Assembly (NCBI RefSeq): GCF_905475395.1
Contig: NC_058342.1
Coordinates: 20,928,640-20,992,639 of the forward strand
Length of the DNA: 64,000 nucleotides
DNA from: Chrysoperla carnea
Taxonomy: Eukaryota > Arthropoda > Insecta > Neuroptera > Chrysopidae
Direction of reading: 5' to 3'
The notes below the pieces were generated by a model, which ran no database searches, was not told where the DNA came from, and saw only the letters and a program-made list of their open reading frames with translations. Positions 47,111-58,900 of this stretch are shown here, piece by piece. The first letter of the stretch is position 1, and every line of letters begins with the position of its first letter. Made by a program: the position numbers and the translations under genes.

Positions 47111-47639
47111 ATGATGTTTTATAACTATCATTTATGGTGTTTTATAACTATCATTAATTTTGAATCACTCGTTCATCACAATAAATTTAAATTGATTTAA
47201 GTCAACAAAAACATTGACTTTAAAAGACTTAAGTAACATCTGTGTAGCGAAGATATCAACTGAAATGCTTTGCAATGCAAATATCAGATCATCCAATTGT
47301 ATAATACCCATATATTTTTAGTTTTTCATATCATTTCTAGAACTCAGTTACATTTTGACTTATTTTAATCTAAAATCAATTTTAAAAACCATAAAATATT
47401 TTTATTATCCAAAAAAATTTTTGATTAAAATTCCATCAGAAAAATTTTTGTGAAAAAATATGAAAATAACTTTTCAAGGAATATTTTTTAATTTGAAACA
47501 CGATTATTTAGATTCGACGAAAACCCCTCAGAAATTTAATTAAATGTGTCTGTAAGCTCCCAAGCGCTCACAATTGAAGTTCGATTTGAATAAAATTATC
47601 AAAGGAGGCATTTGGTACTTGAGGCATTTGGTAAGTTCG

Positions 47640-47875
47640 TTAATAAGAAAAATCGACCGAAGGGGGAATGCGCCAAGTATAAAATTTTGAATTTTTTCAA
47701 AATCAAAATTATTTTTTATTCAGTTTTAAGCAAAAAAGTACGCTTATGATTTTTTCCCTAGACGCTTTGTTTTCGAAATTCTTGGAAAATTAAAAATGCA
47801 ATATTCGATTTTAAGAAAAATGTGTTTTTCAATCTCTGAAGGAATTCGCTTAGCTAACGCAGCCCCTGCTTCTTA
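47640..47875. repeat. Dispersed repeat, inverted mate of 54785-54895
   Basis: Shares AAATGCAATATTCGATTTTA, GAATTCGCTTAGCT and GCAGCCCC with the complement of 54785-54895. Old and unclassified; it lies in the 38-60 kb repeat-rich stretch. Confidence 0.5.
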
Positions 47876-48171
47876 AAAATGAACATGGTTTAGTATCTAT
47901 GCTTCAAATGTACATTTTAGGCTTCTGTCACACGAGCATTAAAACAAATGCATGTTTTCAACAAATACCACGTTCTTGTCTTAAAAACGAGACAGTTCCT
48001 TCTCTTTGCTTTATCAAAAATGTCAAAATAAATGATTTTAAGAATTTTAATATGAGCATGACTGTATATTTTTCTTTCCTGAACGTGACAGTAACACTTA
48101 AATTACTTAAATGCATGTATGCAAACAGAACAATTATTTATAATTTGTTCACTTTTTTATAAAACTTTTAT

Positions 48172-48257
48172 AGAACTATACTTCATTCACAGAGAGAGAA
48201 CAACTTCATCTTAAAGAACTATACTTCATTCACAGAGAGAGAACAACTTCATCTTAA
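48172..48257. repeat. Perfect 43-bp tandem duplication
   Basis: Two identical units starting AGAACTATACTTCATTCACA (48172-48214 and 48215-48257). No mismatch, so a recent event or a short array. Confidence 0.93.
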
Positions 48258-48486
48258 ACCTTCACAGATTTGATTCATAGCAGTACGTTGCATTAAATGA
48301 ACTTATTTACTCGTAAGTAAATGTCAGCGTACCCTAGAGAACTATTTAACTCTATGTAAATGCATGTTCTAATAAACGTGCGTTTAAGGGGTTATTATAT
48401 CCAGTTGCGAGCGCAAAAAACATGTATTTTAATGAGTTTTTATTTTTTGGGAAGACCATTCATTTTACATAAATATAAAAAACGTA

Positions 48487-48927
48487 TCCCTATATATTAT
48501 AAATGTGAAAGTAAGGATGTTTGTTTGTTTGTTACGCTTTCACGCAAAAACTTTCGAATGGATTTGAATGAAACTGTACAACAATATAGCTCATACATCA
48601 GAATAACACATGACCTATAATTTATAAAAATATATTTAAAAAAATTAAAATTTAATCTGACATTTTACTGTTCCATCTATGATCGGCATTTTGAACCATA
48701 AATTAAAGATTTCTGTAAAAGTTTATAATAGTAAACGTCAAACAATTCATGGCCTTCTTTTCTGATATACTCAATGAATTATGCCTATTTTACAATTGAA
48801 AACTGCGTATATTTTAATTGTGTAAAACAATCCCTTCCAGGGTTATGGAGGGGGGGGGGATAAGTGAGATCAATAAAGCGGTGGTTTTTACTTTTAAGCC
48901 CAGCGAAGCGGGTGGGTATCAAGCTAG
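48487..48927 (+). mobile_element. Non-autonomous Helitron-like element, second type
   Basis: Begins TCCCTATATATTATAAATG and ends AAGCTAG before a T; CCCAGCGAAGCGGGTGGG near the end forms the 3' hairpin. The head (TTACGCTTTCACGC, GGATTTGAATGAAACT) is the pattern common at insect Helitron 5' ends. No coding frame of its own. Confidence 0.75.
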
Positions 48928-48929
48928 TA

Positions 48930-49060
48930 TAAGATAAATACAAAAATAACTCTGTCTGCCTGTCTGTGTGTTACGCAATCACGCCTAAACTACTGAACCG
49001 ATTTAAATGAATTTACAGAGATAGTGTAGAGCCTGAGAAAGAACAAAGGCTACTTTTTAA
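48930..49060 (+). mobile_element. Fragment of another Helitron-like head
   Basis: AACTCTGTCTGCCTGTCTG, then TTACGCAATCACGCC and CTGAACCGATTTAAATGA: the same type of 5' segment as 48487, with no CTAG end attached. It runs into a foldback-element fragment at about 49075. Confidence 0.5.
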
Positions 49061-49074
49061 TGATAAATCAATTG

Positions 49075-49372
49075 AATCTTGGGTCCGTAGGACCCATCTT
49101 GTAAACCGTTAAAGATATAACAATCGTTTAAGTGTAAAAAATGTTCCTTATAAAAAAATAAATAACTTTTGTTTGAAACATTTTGTCGTAAACATCACTG
49201 TTTACCCGTGAGGGCGCAAATTAGGCGTAAATTGTATAGTATGTAATATATGGGAATATCAGTTATGTATGTGTGACAAGTATGTATGTGTAATGTGACA
49301 GAGTAATCAACACTGTCTTTGCATGGTATTTCAACAATTAACTCAGTCAATTGTTTGTTTTCACTTGTTTAT
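49075..49372 (+). mobile_element. Inner part of a foldback-element arm
   Basis: TTGGGTCCGTAGGACCCATC, GTTTACCCGTGAGGGCGCAA, TATTTCAACAATTAACTCAG, ending TTTTCACTTGTTTA, as in 44.1-44.4 kb. The outer part is lacking; it joins a Helitron fragment at about 49060. Confidence 0.75.
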
Positions 49373-50220
49373 ATATAAAATAAATTCCTTTGAATCATTT
49401 TTTTGCTAAGAAATCATTTTTTTTAATTTCAAATACTAATCAAATTTCAAAATAATCACTTTGAATACTTAAGTTTGAATGATAAGTGTTTCTGCGTGTA
49501 TTTATTTTATATTACAACACTTGACTCAACTAAAGTACCTTACAATACTTAGTAATTAAACAATGTTTATAATAAAAATATTAATAATAATTTGTAATTG
49601 ATCGTATAAAATTATTAGTAATAATAAATCGCGTACTAATTTAATAATTAATAATATTTATAGTTTAGCTGACATATACTAAAATATTTATTGCATTTCC
49701 GGTCTATACAGAGAACCGTATACAGAGGTATTCGCTCCGAGCGTGAATTTCGTTTCCATGACAACGATACACTACTTTAATTATAGAATTAATGGATGCA
49801 TATATAATTGTGTGGATTGCATTGAAAACTTACATTTAAAATTTAATATTCTTGTTTCACAAATTTAAATAAATAATTACGATAATTAACATTTGAAAAA
49901 TAATATTTGTACAATTTGATTTCTTATTTTCACAATTTTTAATGCATTAAGTTTAATTAATTAGTGTTTTTCAATCATTTTAATTTGACAGTTTCTATAT
50001 CATTAACATGTAAAGAATTGCAAATTAGTCATAACAGCCCACTTTATCTCCAAAATTTTTCACTTAAAGCGCTGGCATCGATTTTATTATCCCTACCATG
50101 ACTACGCACACAACGAATACGTATTCACATAGTTATATATACTAGTAATACATATACAGTCATAGGCGTAATGTCTATATGCTCCCATGGAAGGATGGTA
50201 TTATACAGATTTTTTGACTC

Positions 50221-51210
50221 TTAAGGTAGTATGAACGCCAAGGCAAGTTTAGACTTGAGGTTGAAATTATTTGTACCTTATTTTGAACTTTGATAATGCA
50301 TTTTGTTATAACTTCATGAATGTAGACGAAAAATAGGAATAAAATTTTTCGATATCTGCGTAGGTTTTTGAAATATGGTTTAAGGTAGTATTGGTAAAAT
50401 ATACAAATAAACTCATAACAGTTAGCCTTTTATTATATTAAAGATAAGCATCTAAATAATGATTTACTCAGGTTTGAGGATGCTTTATCGACTTTTTTAA
50501 TGAAATATTGAAAATTAAAAATCTTAGTTTTTACATTGACTCAACGGGATCTCATGCGTTATTCTTTATCCAAGACCAAAATTCTCATATTTCCAAAAAA
50601 CTGTGTTCACAAATTCATGCACCAAAAAAAAGCTTAAAGTTCAAAGAATTTATATATTTATATATAAGAAAAAGTACATGGTATCGATCATTATCAAAAA
50701 GTATTAACGATTAATCATAATTCACATTGAAATTTCCGTATTTTTCATTATGAGTATGATAACTTTAAAAATTATTAACAGATGTCGTTGCCAGCAGTTG
50801 GCAAGATTGTTTTTATAAAATAGATAATCGACTCCAAAAATTTAAAAGAACCATAACTCGGCGCTTTAAACCGTTGTGACATTGCCAAATATATTATTTT
50901 CACTATGATAAGGAAGATTTCTAGAGTATAATATGTTGATAATATTTGAATTATAACTATAACAACTAATCAAATGAATAATCAAAATATTATTATTTTT
51001 GTTTGTAATAGAATTTTATGTATTATTAATTGTTATAAAATCAGTTTAATTATTATGATAAATTATGGTAATGTGTGTATTAAATTTTATACGCTATTTA
51101 AAATTTTGAAAAAAATGATGGTCTGTTGACGACCTAAACTACCTTAAATATCGAAAAATTTTACTATGTATTTTCGTCTAATTTTTCAAAATTCCAATAG
51201 AATCAAATTA
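50221..51210. mobile_element. Family-A MITE split by a nested family-B element
   Basis: 50221-50379 (TTAAGGTAGTATGAACGCC, GATATCTGCGTAGGTTTTTG) and 51148-51210 (CGAAAAATTTTAC, TTTTCGTCTAATTTTTC) match consecutive parts of family A. The family-B element occupies 50380-51147. Confidence 0.75.
50380..51147. mobile_element. Family-B MITE, 768 bp
   Basis: TTAA-bounded, ends GGTAGTATTGGT and, inverted, GGTAGTTTAGGTCG. Direct copy at 58078-58900, about 85% alike by eye over most of the length. No domain in its small frames. Confidence 0.82.
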
Positions 51211-51790
51211 AAATTGTTGCCCAATTCTTAAAAAATGATGGAGACGCGCATGTATAGAATGCAATAAGCAATGTATGAGATTTGATGACGTATTGTGGTG
51301 ATATATAAATGACTCATATTTGGTACATAGTCACGTCTTAGTCTTTCCATTTACCTACAACCTTTATATTTTTATATTGCATTCATTGTTCATGTAAGAG
51401 CTGAACTCAGCAGTTATTTCAGTTACTATGACTACATATTTAGTATATATATTACCTACTACATAGGTACTACATCACATCTATGAAATATCTTTCAATG
51501 AAATAAAAATATATCTAAAAGGGGGTCTTAAAAACTCTTACAATTACCTGAGGATTTCCTAGAAATACTTATTATTAATTTTTACATGTTCTATAACCTA
51601 TATTAAATAATATATCTAGATTTTGTAAGAGTTTGTGGCTTTTAAATTTGAAAATGTCTTGTGTTTCTAAGAATATTTTATTCATGAATTATGAGAATAC
51701 AAAGAATTATTCCAAAAATATCACATTTTGGTGGTCTGAAATTAATCTTATATATTTAAGCGAGCAATTCTTATAAATATATATATATAT

Positions 51791-52023
51791 ACTGTATTTA
51801 AATCCATTAGATTATTACAGGAGATGACATTTATTATACAAAAAAGATCTATTATTGCTTGATTAAAAAATCAAGCAATAAAAATATATATATATATAGG
51901 ATTAATATATGATTGTGTTTCTCTTTTTTTTCTTTTTGCTGGTTTTTTTAATCAAGCAATAATAGATCTTTTTTGTATAATAAATGTCATCTCCTGTAAT
52001 AATCTAATGGATTTAAATACAGT
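51791..52023. mobile_element. Perfect 80-bp inverted repeat around a 73-bp centre
   Basis: 51791-51870 and 51944-52023 are exact reverse complements (80 of 80 by eye), from ACTGTATTTAAATCC to its mate. The left arm ends in a second small palindrome (ATTGCTTGATTAAAAAATC), so the structure can fold twice. No frame. Identity implies recent origin or gene conversion. Confidence 0.92.
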
Positions 52024-52029
52024 AATTTA

Positions 52030-52172
52030 TTATTATTATTATGTACTCGCTGATAATGTAGCTTTATATTGGCGAAATAATTTTTAAAATCGGTCGAGTA
52101 GTTTTAGAGTTTATCCATTACAAACAAGCAAACAAAAAATCAAATCTTTTCTCTTTATATAATTAGTGTAGA
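52030..52172 (+). mobile_element. Non-LTR (RTE-like) 3' end remnant
   Basis: AGTAGTTTTAGAGTTTATCC, AAACAAGCAAACAAAAAATC and CTTTATATAATTAGTGTAGA, as at 42040-42352. It begins directly after the perfect palindrome at 51791-52023. Confidence 0.5.
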
Positions 52173-52189
52173 CAGACATGCATAGCATT

Positions 52190-52330
52190 TTTGGGTCTGA
52201 AACTTTGGACTTTTGCGTGGCGTCTGGTCTCGACAAAATCTTATAGCTTCATCCCCTTAAATTATCATCTCTTATCCAGAGACGTTTCAGTACTCGGATC
52301 TAGACAGAATAGGACACGAGGACCTTATTA
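52190..52330 (+). mobile_element. LINE family 1, short 3' UTR fragment, plus orientation
   Basis: Contains GCGTGGCGTCTGGTCT, ATCTTATAGCTTCATCC and the GAGACG segment, the reverse complement of the 3' UTR at 41.8 kb and 28.9 kb. Heavily truncated. Confidence 0.65.
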
Positions 52331-52434
52331 ATAACACAAGGGAATATATTTGCAACTTTTTTAAACAACTGACAAAATTTTACTTGTTTTGGATTACAAA
52401 TGCCTAACTGAAAGTGAATTTATAATAATAATGG

Positions 52435-52730
52435 GGTTTAACCTCCGTTTCTCTGACATAAACGCCTATAACAGAGGCCACCCACATCATTATTTGTTAA
52501 TCTTTATTTATTTAATTACAAACATATTTACAATTACATTTTGAAGTGGGTGGAGTCGGTTACTTCGTTCTTATTCAAGCGACGACAATGTGACCAATTT
52601 TGCACTCCCATTAATTATAAATTGTTCACACTGCCGCTGCCTGGATTCGAACCCGCAACCTAAGTCTAAATGGATAAACAGCCAAAGGCAAACGCTTTAG
52701 ATCGCTCGGTCATTTAGGCTCTTGAATTGA
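52435..52730 (-). mobile_element. tRNA-derived SINE (family B), fuller copy
   Basis: On the minus strand: GACCGAGCGATCTAAAGCG (box A, Ser/Leu-tRNA-like), then GGTTGCGGGTTCGAATCC (box B), a GCAGCGGCAG segment, and the same 3' body as at 22231-22518. The head does not fold as an intact tRNA. Confidence 0.85.
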
Positions 52731-52845
52731 AAATGAATTTATTATTGAATAGGTCTAAATTTACAGATACAGCGATCTTTAAAAAAAATTGAAAAATGAT
52801 TCAATCACTCAATTTGAGGATTGAGTCCATTATAATTTTTGATCA

Positions 52846-53565
52846 GCATACCCATATGGGGTTTTACCACTGGGCAGTGCATCGGCCAATATCGGTGGCC
52901 GAGCTTCCGAGCCTCGGCCAAATTCCGGCTGAGCACATTAGCAGCTTATGGCCGATGTTCTTTTGTCCATTTACCGTATGATTACCAATCTACTGAATTA
53001 ACCTAAATTGCCAGTTGTATTATTTTTGAAGTTTTAAATACACTAGATAAAGATACCAAAGATAAGCTATTTTAAAATAGCAAAATAAAAAACATAAATT
53101 TTGTTAAACAACTTGATTTTTTTACTCTTATCTAGGTCCTAGGAACTCCAGAAATATGTCATTCTTATTATTCATTGGAAAAAATTTTTCTTGTAAAACA
53201 ACATCCAATTTTTAAAAAATATATAAATTTTGACGGACGTTATTTTTTAATATATAAATTTTGACGTTATTATTATTATTATTATTAATATTAATATTAT
53301 TATTATCATTGATAAGTGCACTTATTCGCTTTAACCTCACTTTTATGGTCCTTTTTTTAAACATATCTTGACATTTGAAAACTTACATTTGATGACATTT
53401 AAAAAATAAAAAATAAAGTAAGGTTAGGCATACGAACGTCAGCCGTGACTCGAGTATACTCTCTATAGAGAAAATTAGAAAATATAGAGAGGTAACCGAG
53501 GATCGCCCAAGGTTCGGTCTTCGGCAAAATGCTCGGTCACCCCATATGGGTAATCAAAACTACCT
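52846..53565. mobile_element. Element with ACCCATATGGGGT inverted ends, about 720 bp
   Basis: Left TACCCATATGGGGT (52849-52862), right inverted TACCCATATGGGGT (about 53550-53563), each followed inward by GCCGA/CCGAG-rich sequence. The centre has an ATT-rich microsatellite (53263-53310). No transposase frame. Confidence 0.6.
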
Positions 53566-53570
53566 TCATC

Positions 53571-53636
53571 CATAGTTTTCAAAAATTTTAACCGAAATCA
53601 AAAATCAATGTATTGTGTCCGGGGTCCTTTGATAAA
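53571..53636. repeat. Dispersed 60-bp repeat, copy 2
   Basis: Same orientation and about 88% like 9497-9562; here it directly follows the right end of the element at 52846-53565. Confidence 0.6.
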
Positions 53637-53899
53637 ATAGCATGAAAATTAACGAGATAGAGCACCGATCTCCTAATAAAAATGTATATTCCACATACCA
53701 GGACTAAACTATCTAGTACCTAATATAGTCATATTTCTAAAATGTTCGTCTCAAGTATTATGTTTATTATTAATAATAAATAAAATACACATACAATTTT
53801 TATGTAAGAATTATAAATACAATAATAATAAGTTTTAATATTTTTATGATGAATCATCACTCAATAACTTAAATTCATGAATATGAATATTATTCTTTG

Positions 53900-54550
53900 A
53901 AGGTAGTACAAGCGCCAAGGCAAGTTTATAACTTTTTTTATAATAAATATTTAGAAAAAATTAAGAATAAAGATTATTTAAAAATATTTATGACTTCATG
54001 TCTGTATAGTAAACAAACACATCTTTCATATTTAGGTTAGGTTAGATAGGGTCAGGTTTAAGGATTTGGTCCAAGGACTATAAATACTGGGACTGTGCCA
54101 TCTGTAGTTTAGAAGTATTAAACAAATGGTTCTATAAAGTAAGAAAAAATAAAGAATGCCTGCTTTTATCTTTCAATCTAATATGAGTAAACATAACAAA
54201 ATCATTATTGGTTGAGCGCCCGGATACTTAGAAATCAATGGGATTAAAGAGGGTGGCAAAATATCCATACAAAAAATCTCTGCGTCACAAAATTTGCACT
54301 AGTTGATTACCCATTTTTATTAATTCAGTAAAAATTCTAAATATATGAGAAATCTATGAAAACTTATCATCCATCTACCATTTTTCCATAAAACCAATGT
54401 TAAATATGCCTATTTTTGAAGTCATTTACTATTTAAATAATCTGACAATCACCCCTAAAATTTTCAGTATTAATTTAGACTTACTCCAACTTTATATAAA
54501 AAAAATCAAGCCTTTTATCCGAAATTACCCTGGCGCTCGTACATCCTTAA
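53900..54550. mobile_element. Family-A MITE interrupted by repeat D
   Basis: Left tip AAGGTAGTACAAGCGCCAAG at 53900, right part from ATCCATCTACCATTTTTCC (54370) to GCTCGTACATCCTTAA (54550). Repeat D fills 53985-54347. Confidence 0.7.
53985..54347 (+). repeat. Dispersed repeat D, copy 2
   Basis: Inverted mate of 45085-45475. It lies between the left tip (53900-53940) and the right part (54360-54550) of a family-A MITE, so it was probably inserted into that MITE. Confidence 0.72.
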
Positions 54551-54898
54551 ATATATATATTTATTTGTTTTAAATATTATTTATAGAGAATCAATTCAAT
54601 TGTGTATTATGTTCTTGTTTTGTTTGTTTTATTTATGTGGGCTACTAATCATCTTGTTTGATCATTTGAGATCACTTTATCACTTGATTAATTAATCAAG
54701 CTTAATTAAAATGTATCAATGACATTTGATGCAATGCAATACATCAGTGACGACTGTAGAACCATAAATATTCGTAGCACAGGAGCTGCGCCAGCTAAGT
54801 GAATTCCTTAAGAGATTGAAAAAAAATAACAAATTTTTCTTAAAATCGAATATAGCATTTTTAATTTTTCAAGAAGACTACTTTTTTACTTAAAACTG

Positions 54899-55163
54899 GT
54901 CGCCCTATTAACCAGTTGCTTAAGGCGTAACCAATTCCGTCCGCGGTATGCTTAGGGTAGCGGGTTCGATTCCCGCCGTCGCAACAAAATTAATTGAATT
55001 AATAGTTGGGATGGGATGGTGTAGTACATGGTATATGCATGAAGGAGGTTCACTCAGCCCCTGAATTTGAGGAGCTGATAAATGAAATTATCAGCGGAAA
55101 GGTGGTAATGGGCTCTATAACCTAAGTGTGTCCTTCGTGCACAGCCAATATAACCTAACCTAG
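54899..55163 (+). mobile_element. tRNA-derived SINE (family A), copy with box A and box B
   Basis: Head CGCCCTATTAACCAGTTGC, box B GGGTTCGATTCCCGCC, then a body and an end CCAATATAACCTAACCTA shared with 40838-41065. The end contains two CCTAA units like insect telomere repeats. Pol III promoter boxes are visible only in this copy. Confidence 0.85.
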
Positions 55164-55430
55164 TATAAACTCAAAAAAATTTCTTATTTCAATAATATTG
55201 GGTTTTTTTTTTCAAAATTATATTGATGTACAGGAAGTTTTGTATATTCATGAGAGGAGAATAAATTTTTCTGCTAGAAATGTCTGCTAGCTTAAACAAT
55301 TTTCGAAAAGAAGAATTACATTATACGAAGGTGGATACGCTGAGGCAAAAACGAACACAATTTGCAATTTTTCATGCAAAAATATTATCATATCGTTAAA
55401 AATACCTTAATACGAACGTACACTTATCTC

Positions 55431-55713
55431 GGGTGTGTTCCGTAATATTCACCAGTATACTGCCCAGTGCTCATGACGTCAGAAATCGGCGCCATATTGT
55501 ACTGGTAAAACGGGCATGACAGTGTACATGAGTTCACCGGGTGATTGTGAAAGACTGACTGAAAAAGACTTACTCAAATTTCGGAATACAATAAGAATAT
55601 ATATTCATACACGCACTGGCCAGTATATTTCGAAACGATTCATCAGCATGGCGTCGGTTTATGTCGTTATCGGTACTGGCCAGTATACTGGTGAATATTA
55701 CGGAACACGCCCC
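55431..55713. mobile_element. MITE with about 38-bp inverted ends, 283 bp
   Basis: Left GTGTTCCGTAATATTCACC then AGTATACTGCCCAGT; right the inverted copy with one or two differences. The interior repeats ACTGGCCAGTATA, so the 106-codon frame here (55516-55836) is not a gene. Confidence 0.82.
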
Positions 55714-56965
55714 ATGTGTAATAAAGACTATCATATTTTTGCAATCTTTTTTTATAGGAATGGCCTAGAATTCAATAATAATCTCCCCTCCGCGTTTTCC
55801 CATAGATTAGCTACTGTACTCATTTTTAATTCATAAAAAAATTTATTAAAAACATCAACTGTATACTTTGTAAAAGTGTTTGTTTTTTTATGAGTGCATT
55901 TCTCACAGAAATGAAATAATTTTTTTGGTTACGCTTTAGTAATCACTCACTTGTACCAGCGTCCATCCGTCTGCGTCCACTGAGCTAAGTCACTTGTTTT
56001 CATTGTGTTTGATCTTTTTAGCATACTTAATTATATTTAAAATTACTTAGTTATTATACTTTTAGCCCAGGAAAAAACAAAGTTTTTCTGTTTAAAAAAT
56101 TAGGTTTATGGCGATAGGGTACTTTCGGTAGTGAAAAATAAATTATGAAATTTCAAAAAGTTAAAATTTATGTAAAAATAAACTTAAATATTCTGATTTC
56201 GAGTCATAAAAGCAAATTTTTCTTTTATAATATTAAAATTAAAAATCGTAATTTTTAAACTGTATATCACGTGACATAAAACGCGGGCAAGCCCTGATGT
56301 GATGTCATATCGGTATGAACCATAGACCATCAGTTAGTTCAGTGTAGACAGCTGGGTATAATATATCCATAGATAATAAGTATTTATATTTATTATAATT
56401 AGTTGTCTATGAATATATCTGTCAAACTTGCCTGTGTTATTTCGTGTAATGATACCGATATTACGTCACCAAATTGGATGCGCGCGTTTCTTACAGTTTA
56501 AAAACGGATTAAAATTTAATTTAAGTTTTTGGCAAGAAAGCGTGTGTACTTTTCCAAAATAAATTTTTTGTGGCTTTTCATTAGCAAAATCAACATTTTG
56601 AAGTACTTTTTCAAATATAGTAGAATACCCTATTGTAGCTGCCATAAACTTGATAATTTACGAGATATATGAAGAAAAAAATTATTTTCGCGTCCATTGA
56701 CCTTATAATTTTTTTAGTGCATTTCTTAAATCCAAATAAAGATAATCCCGGTGAAAAAATATCACTTGGATTTTATAAGCAGATCGGCGGTTTTTTTTCT
56801 TATTTTTCTAGGCTATTTAAAAAAAAAATTTAAATAACTTAATGCATTTTGTTTTTATTAATTGAACCTAAATATCATAAAAACATAATATCTATGTACG
56901 GAAACCGTATAAATAATTGGTAGTTATGAAACAATGTAGAGGTTGTGATTCATTGTGTTGAATGA
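55714..56965. other. AT-rich DNA, no gene recognised
   Basis: Stops in all frames. 56275-56520 is richer in GC (ACGCGGGCAAGCCC, ATGCGCGCG) and may be an old element, but no ends were found. Confidence 0.4.
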
Positions 56966-57349
56966 GATTAAACACTGAAGAAAAAAAATTAAAATAATGA
57001 ACACCTCATCCCGAAGTTGGCCGTTACATGTTGAAATAAAGTAAAAATACTTTCAAACAATTTCCTAATGTTTGGAACAATTACAGTTAAAATGTTTGTA
57101 CTTACAATAGAATGGGATTTAATTTAAAATATGAATTCCTTGATACAAAATCATTGAAGTTAAAATTAAATAAACAAAATTATTATATTACTTTTATACA
57201 AACAATTTATGCGTTTGTGTCAACTTCAGCACTCAACCGCGTCCGGTAGTTGTATCACATTCATGGCTCCAATTGCCATATTTGATCTCGCGATGAGGTT
57301 GAGACAACCTCATATCGGTTGATATTAACAAATGTTTTTTCAGTGTACG
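56966..57349. mobile_element. CACTG-end MITE, uninterrupted copy, about 384 bp
   Basis: Ends CACTGAAGAAAAAAA (left) and, inverted, CACTGAAAAAACATTTG (right). The interior matches the two outer parts of 46162-47030. No frame. The target duplication is unclear. Confidence 0.75.
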
Positions 57350-58077
57350 TATTCACTCCCAGTGTAGCCATGCTAGGGAGAATCAGATCGACGCCAGTGC
57401 TTCTATTGGATAATTTGACAAAATTATAAATGTGAATTTTGTCATAAAAGTCAATATATGGGTATAAACAAATATTCTAAGAACTTTTTCTAATAGTTTT
57501 TTTTTCGATATCTCTAGCCATCTCTGACGCTAGGTAAAATCTTGAGAATCGGCCCTATTTGTATTAGAGTGAGTTTAAAGTTTAGATTTCGGTTAAGTAT
57601 TTTAAAAAATGTGACCCATCACCCTGTATGACTGTACAAAATTTCAAATCGATATATATTTCTATAAATAACGAAAATATGAGGGTGTCTTCATCTTAAA
57701 TGTGACACACTGTATATTTGAATAACTGTACAGGTGCTTTTATTAACTTTATGCTGCTTAAAAACTTCCACGCGCGTGTCAACGTCAAATGTGCCAACTT
57801 AGCCTTATCGATAATCTGCCTCTGGTTGCCGACTCACGTTATTTTATTCGCTGTCAACCTTTTTTGAAGACACACCCGCATTTGCATTCCAACACTCAAT
57901 TTTATTCACAAACGTGATTTTCTCATAAGCTTTTCAGGAAAAACCAGAATAAATTTCTAAATAAAATGAATCATTTTCACATTTATAATACGTGTTTTTT
58001 CCTCATGACTGAAATAAACAAATGAATCATCATAACATAAATTTTCTTCTTTAATGATTCTGCATCTTTAAGGTAGT

Positions 58078-58900
58078 ATGGGTAAAATATAAAAATAAAC
58101 TTAGAACAATTAGTCTTTTATTATATTAAAGAAAAACATTTAAATAATGTTTTATTCAAGTTTGAGGATGCCTTATCGACTTTTTGAATGAAATATTGAA
58201 AATTAAAAATCGCAGTTTTTACATTGACTAAATGGGATCCCGTGCGTTATTCTTTATACAAGACCAAAATTCTCTCATATTTCCAAAAAACTGTGTTCAC
58301 ATAATAATGCACCAAAAAAAAGCTTTTTTTTGGTTTTAACGGTTAATCATAATTCACATTGTAATTTACGTATGTTTCATTATGAATATGATAACTTTAA
58401 AAATCATAAAATTATTAACAGATGACGCTAACTAAAATGTTGAGATTCGGCCCTATTTGTATTAGGGTGAGTTTCATTATGAGTATGATAACTTTAAAAA
58501 TCATAAAATTATTAACAGATGTCGTTGACATCGGTTGACAAGTTTAATTAATATGCCACAAAAAATTGTTTTTATAAAATAGACAATCGGCTCCGAAAAT
58601 TTTAAAGAACCATAACTCGGCGCTTTAAACCGCTGTAACGTTGCCAAATCTATTATTTTCATTATGATACAGAAGATTTCTAGAGTATAATATGTCGATA
58701 ATATAAAAATTATAACTACAATAACTAATCAAATGAATGGTCAAAATAGTACTTATTGTTTTTGTAATAGAATTTTATGTATATTTGTTATAAAATTAGT
58801 TTAATTATTATGATAAATTATAGTAATGTGTGTATTAAATTTTGTACGCTATTTAAAATTTTGAAAAAAAAAGATTGTTTGTTAACGACCCATACTACCT
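58078..58900. mobile_element. Family-B MITE, second copy, with an internal partial duplication
   Basis: Ends TTAAGGTAGTATGGGT and, inverted, AGGTAGTATGGGTCG; matches 50380-51147 in the same orientation. A segment with ATGATAACTTTAAAAATCAT and ATTAACAGATG occurs twice (58385-58430 and 58484-58525), separated by a CGGCCCTATTTGTATTAG piece also seen at 57551. Confidence 0.82.

Noticed and set aside
54899-54985. Intact tRNA gene
   Set aside because: Box A and box B are visible but acceptor and anticodon stems do not pair, and the sequence continues into a body shared with 40838-41065, so it is a SINE head.
55516-55836. 106-codon frame on the plus strand
   Set aside because: Most of it lies inside a MITE between inverted ends; no domain.
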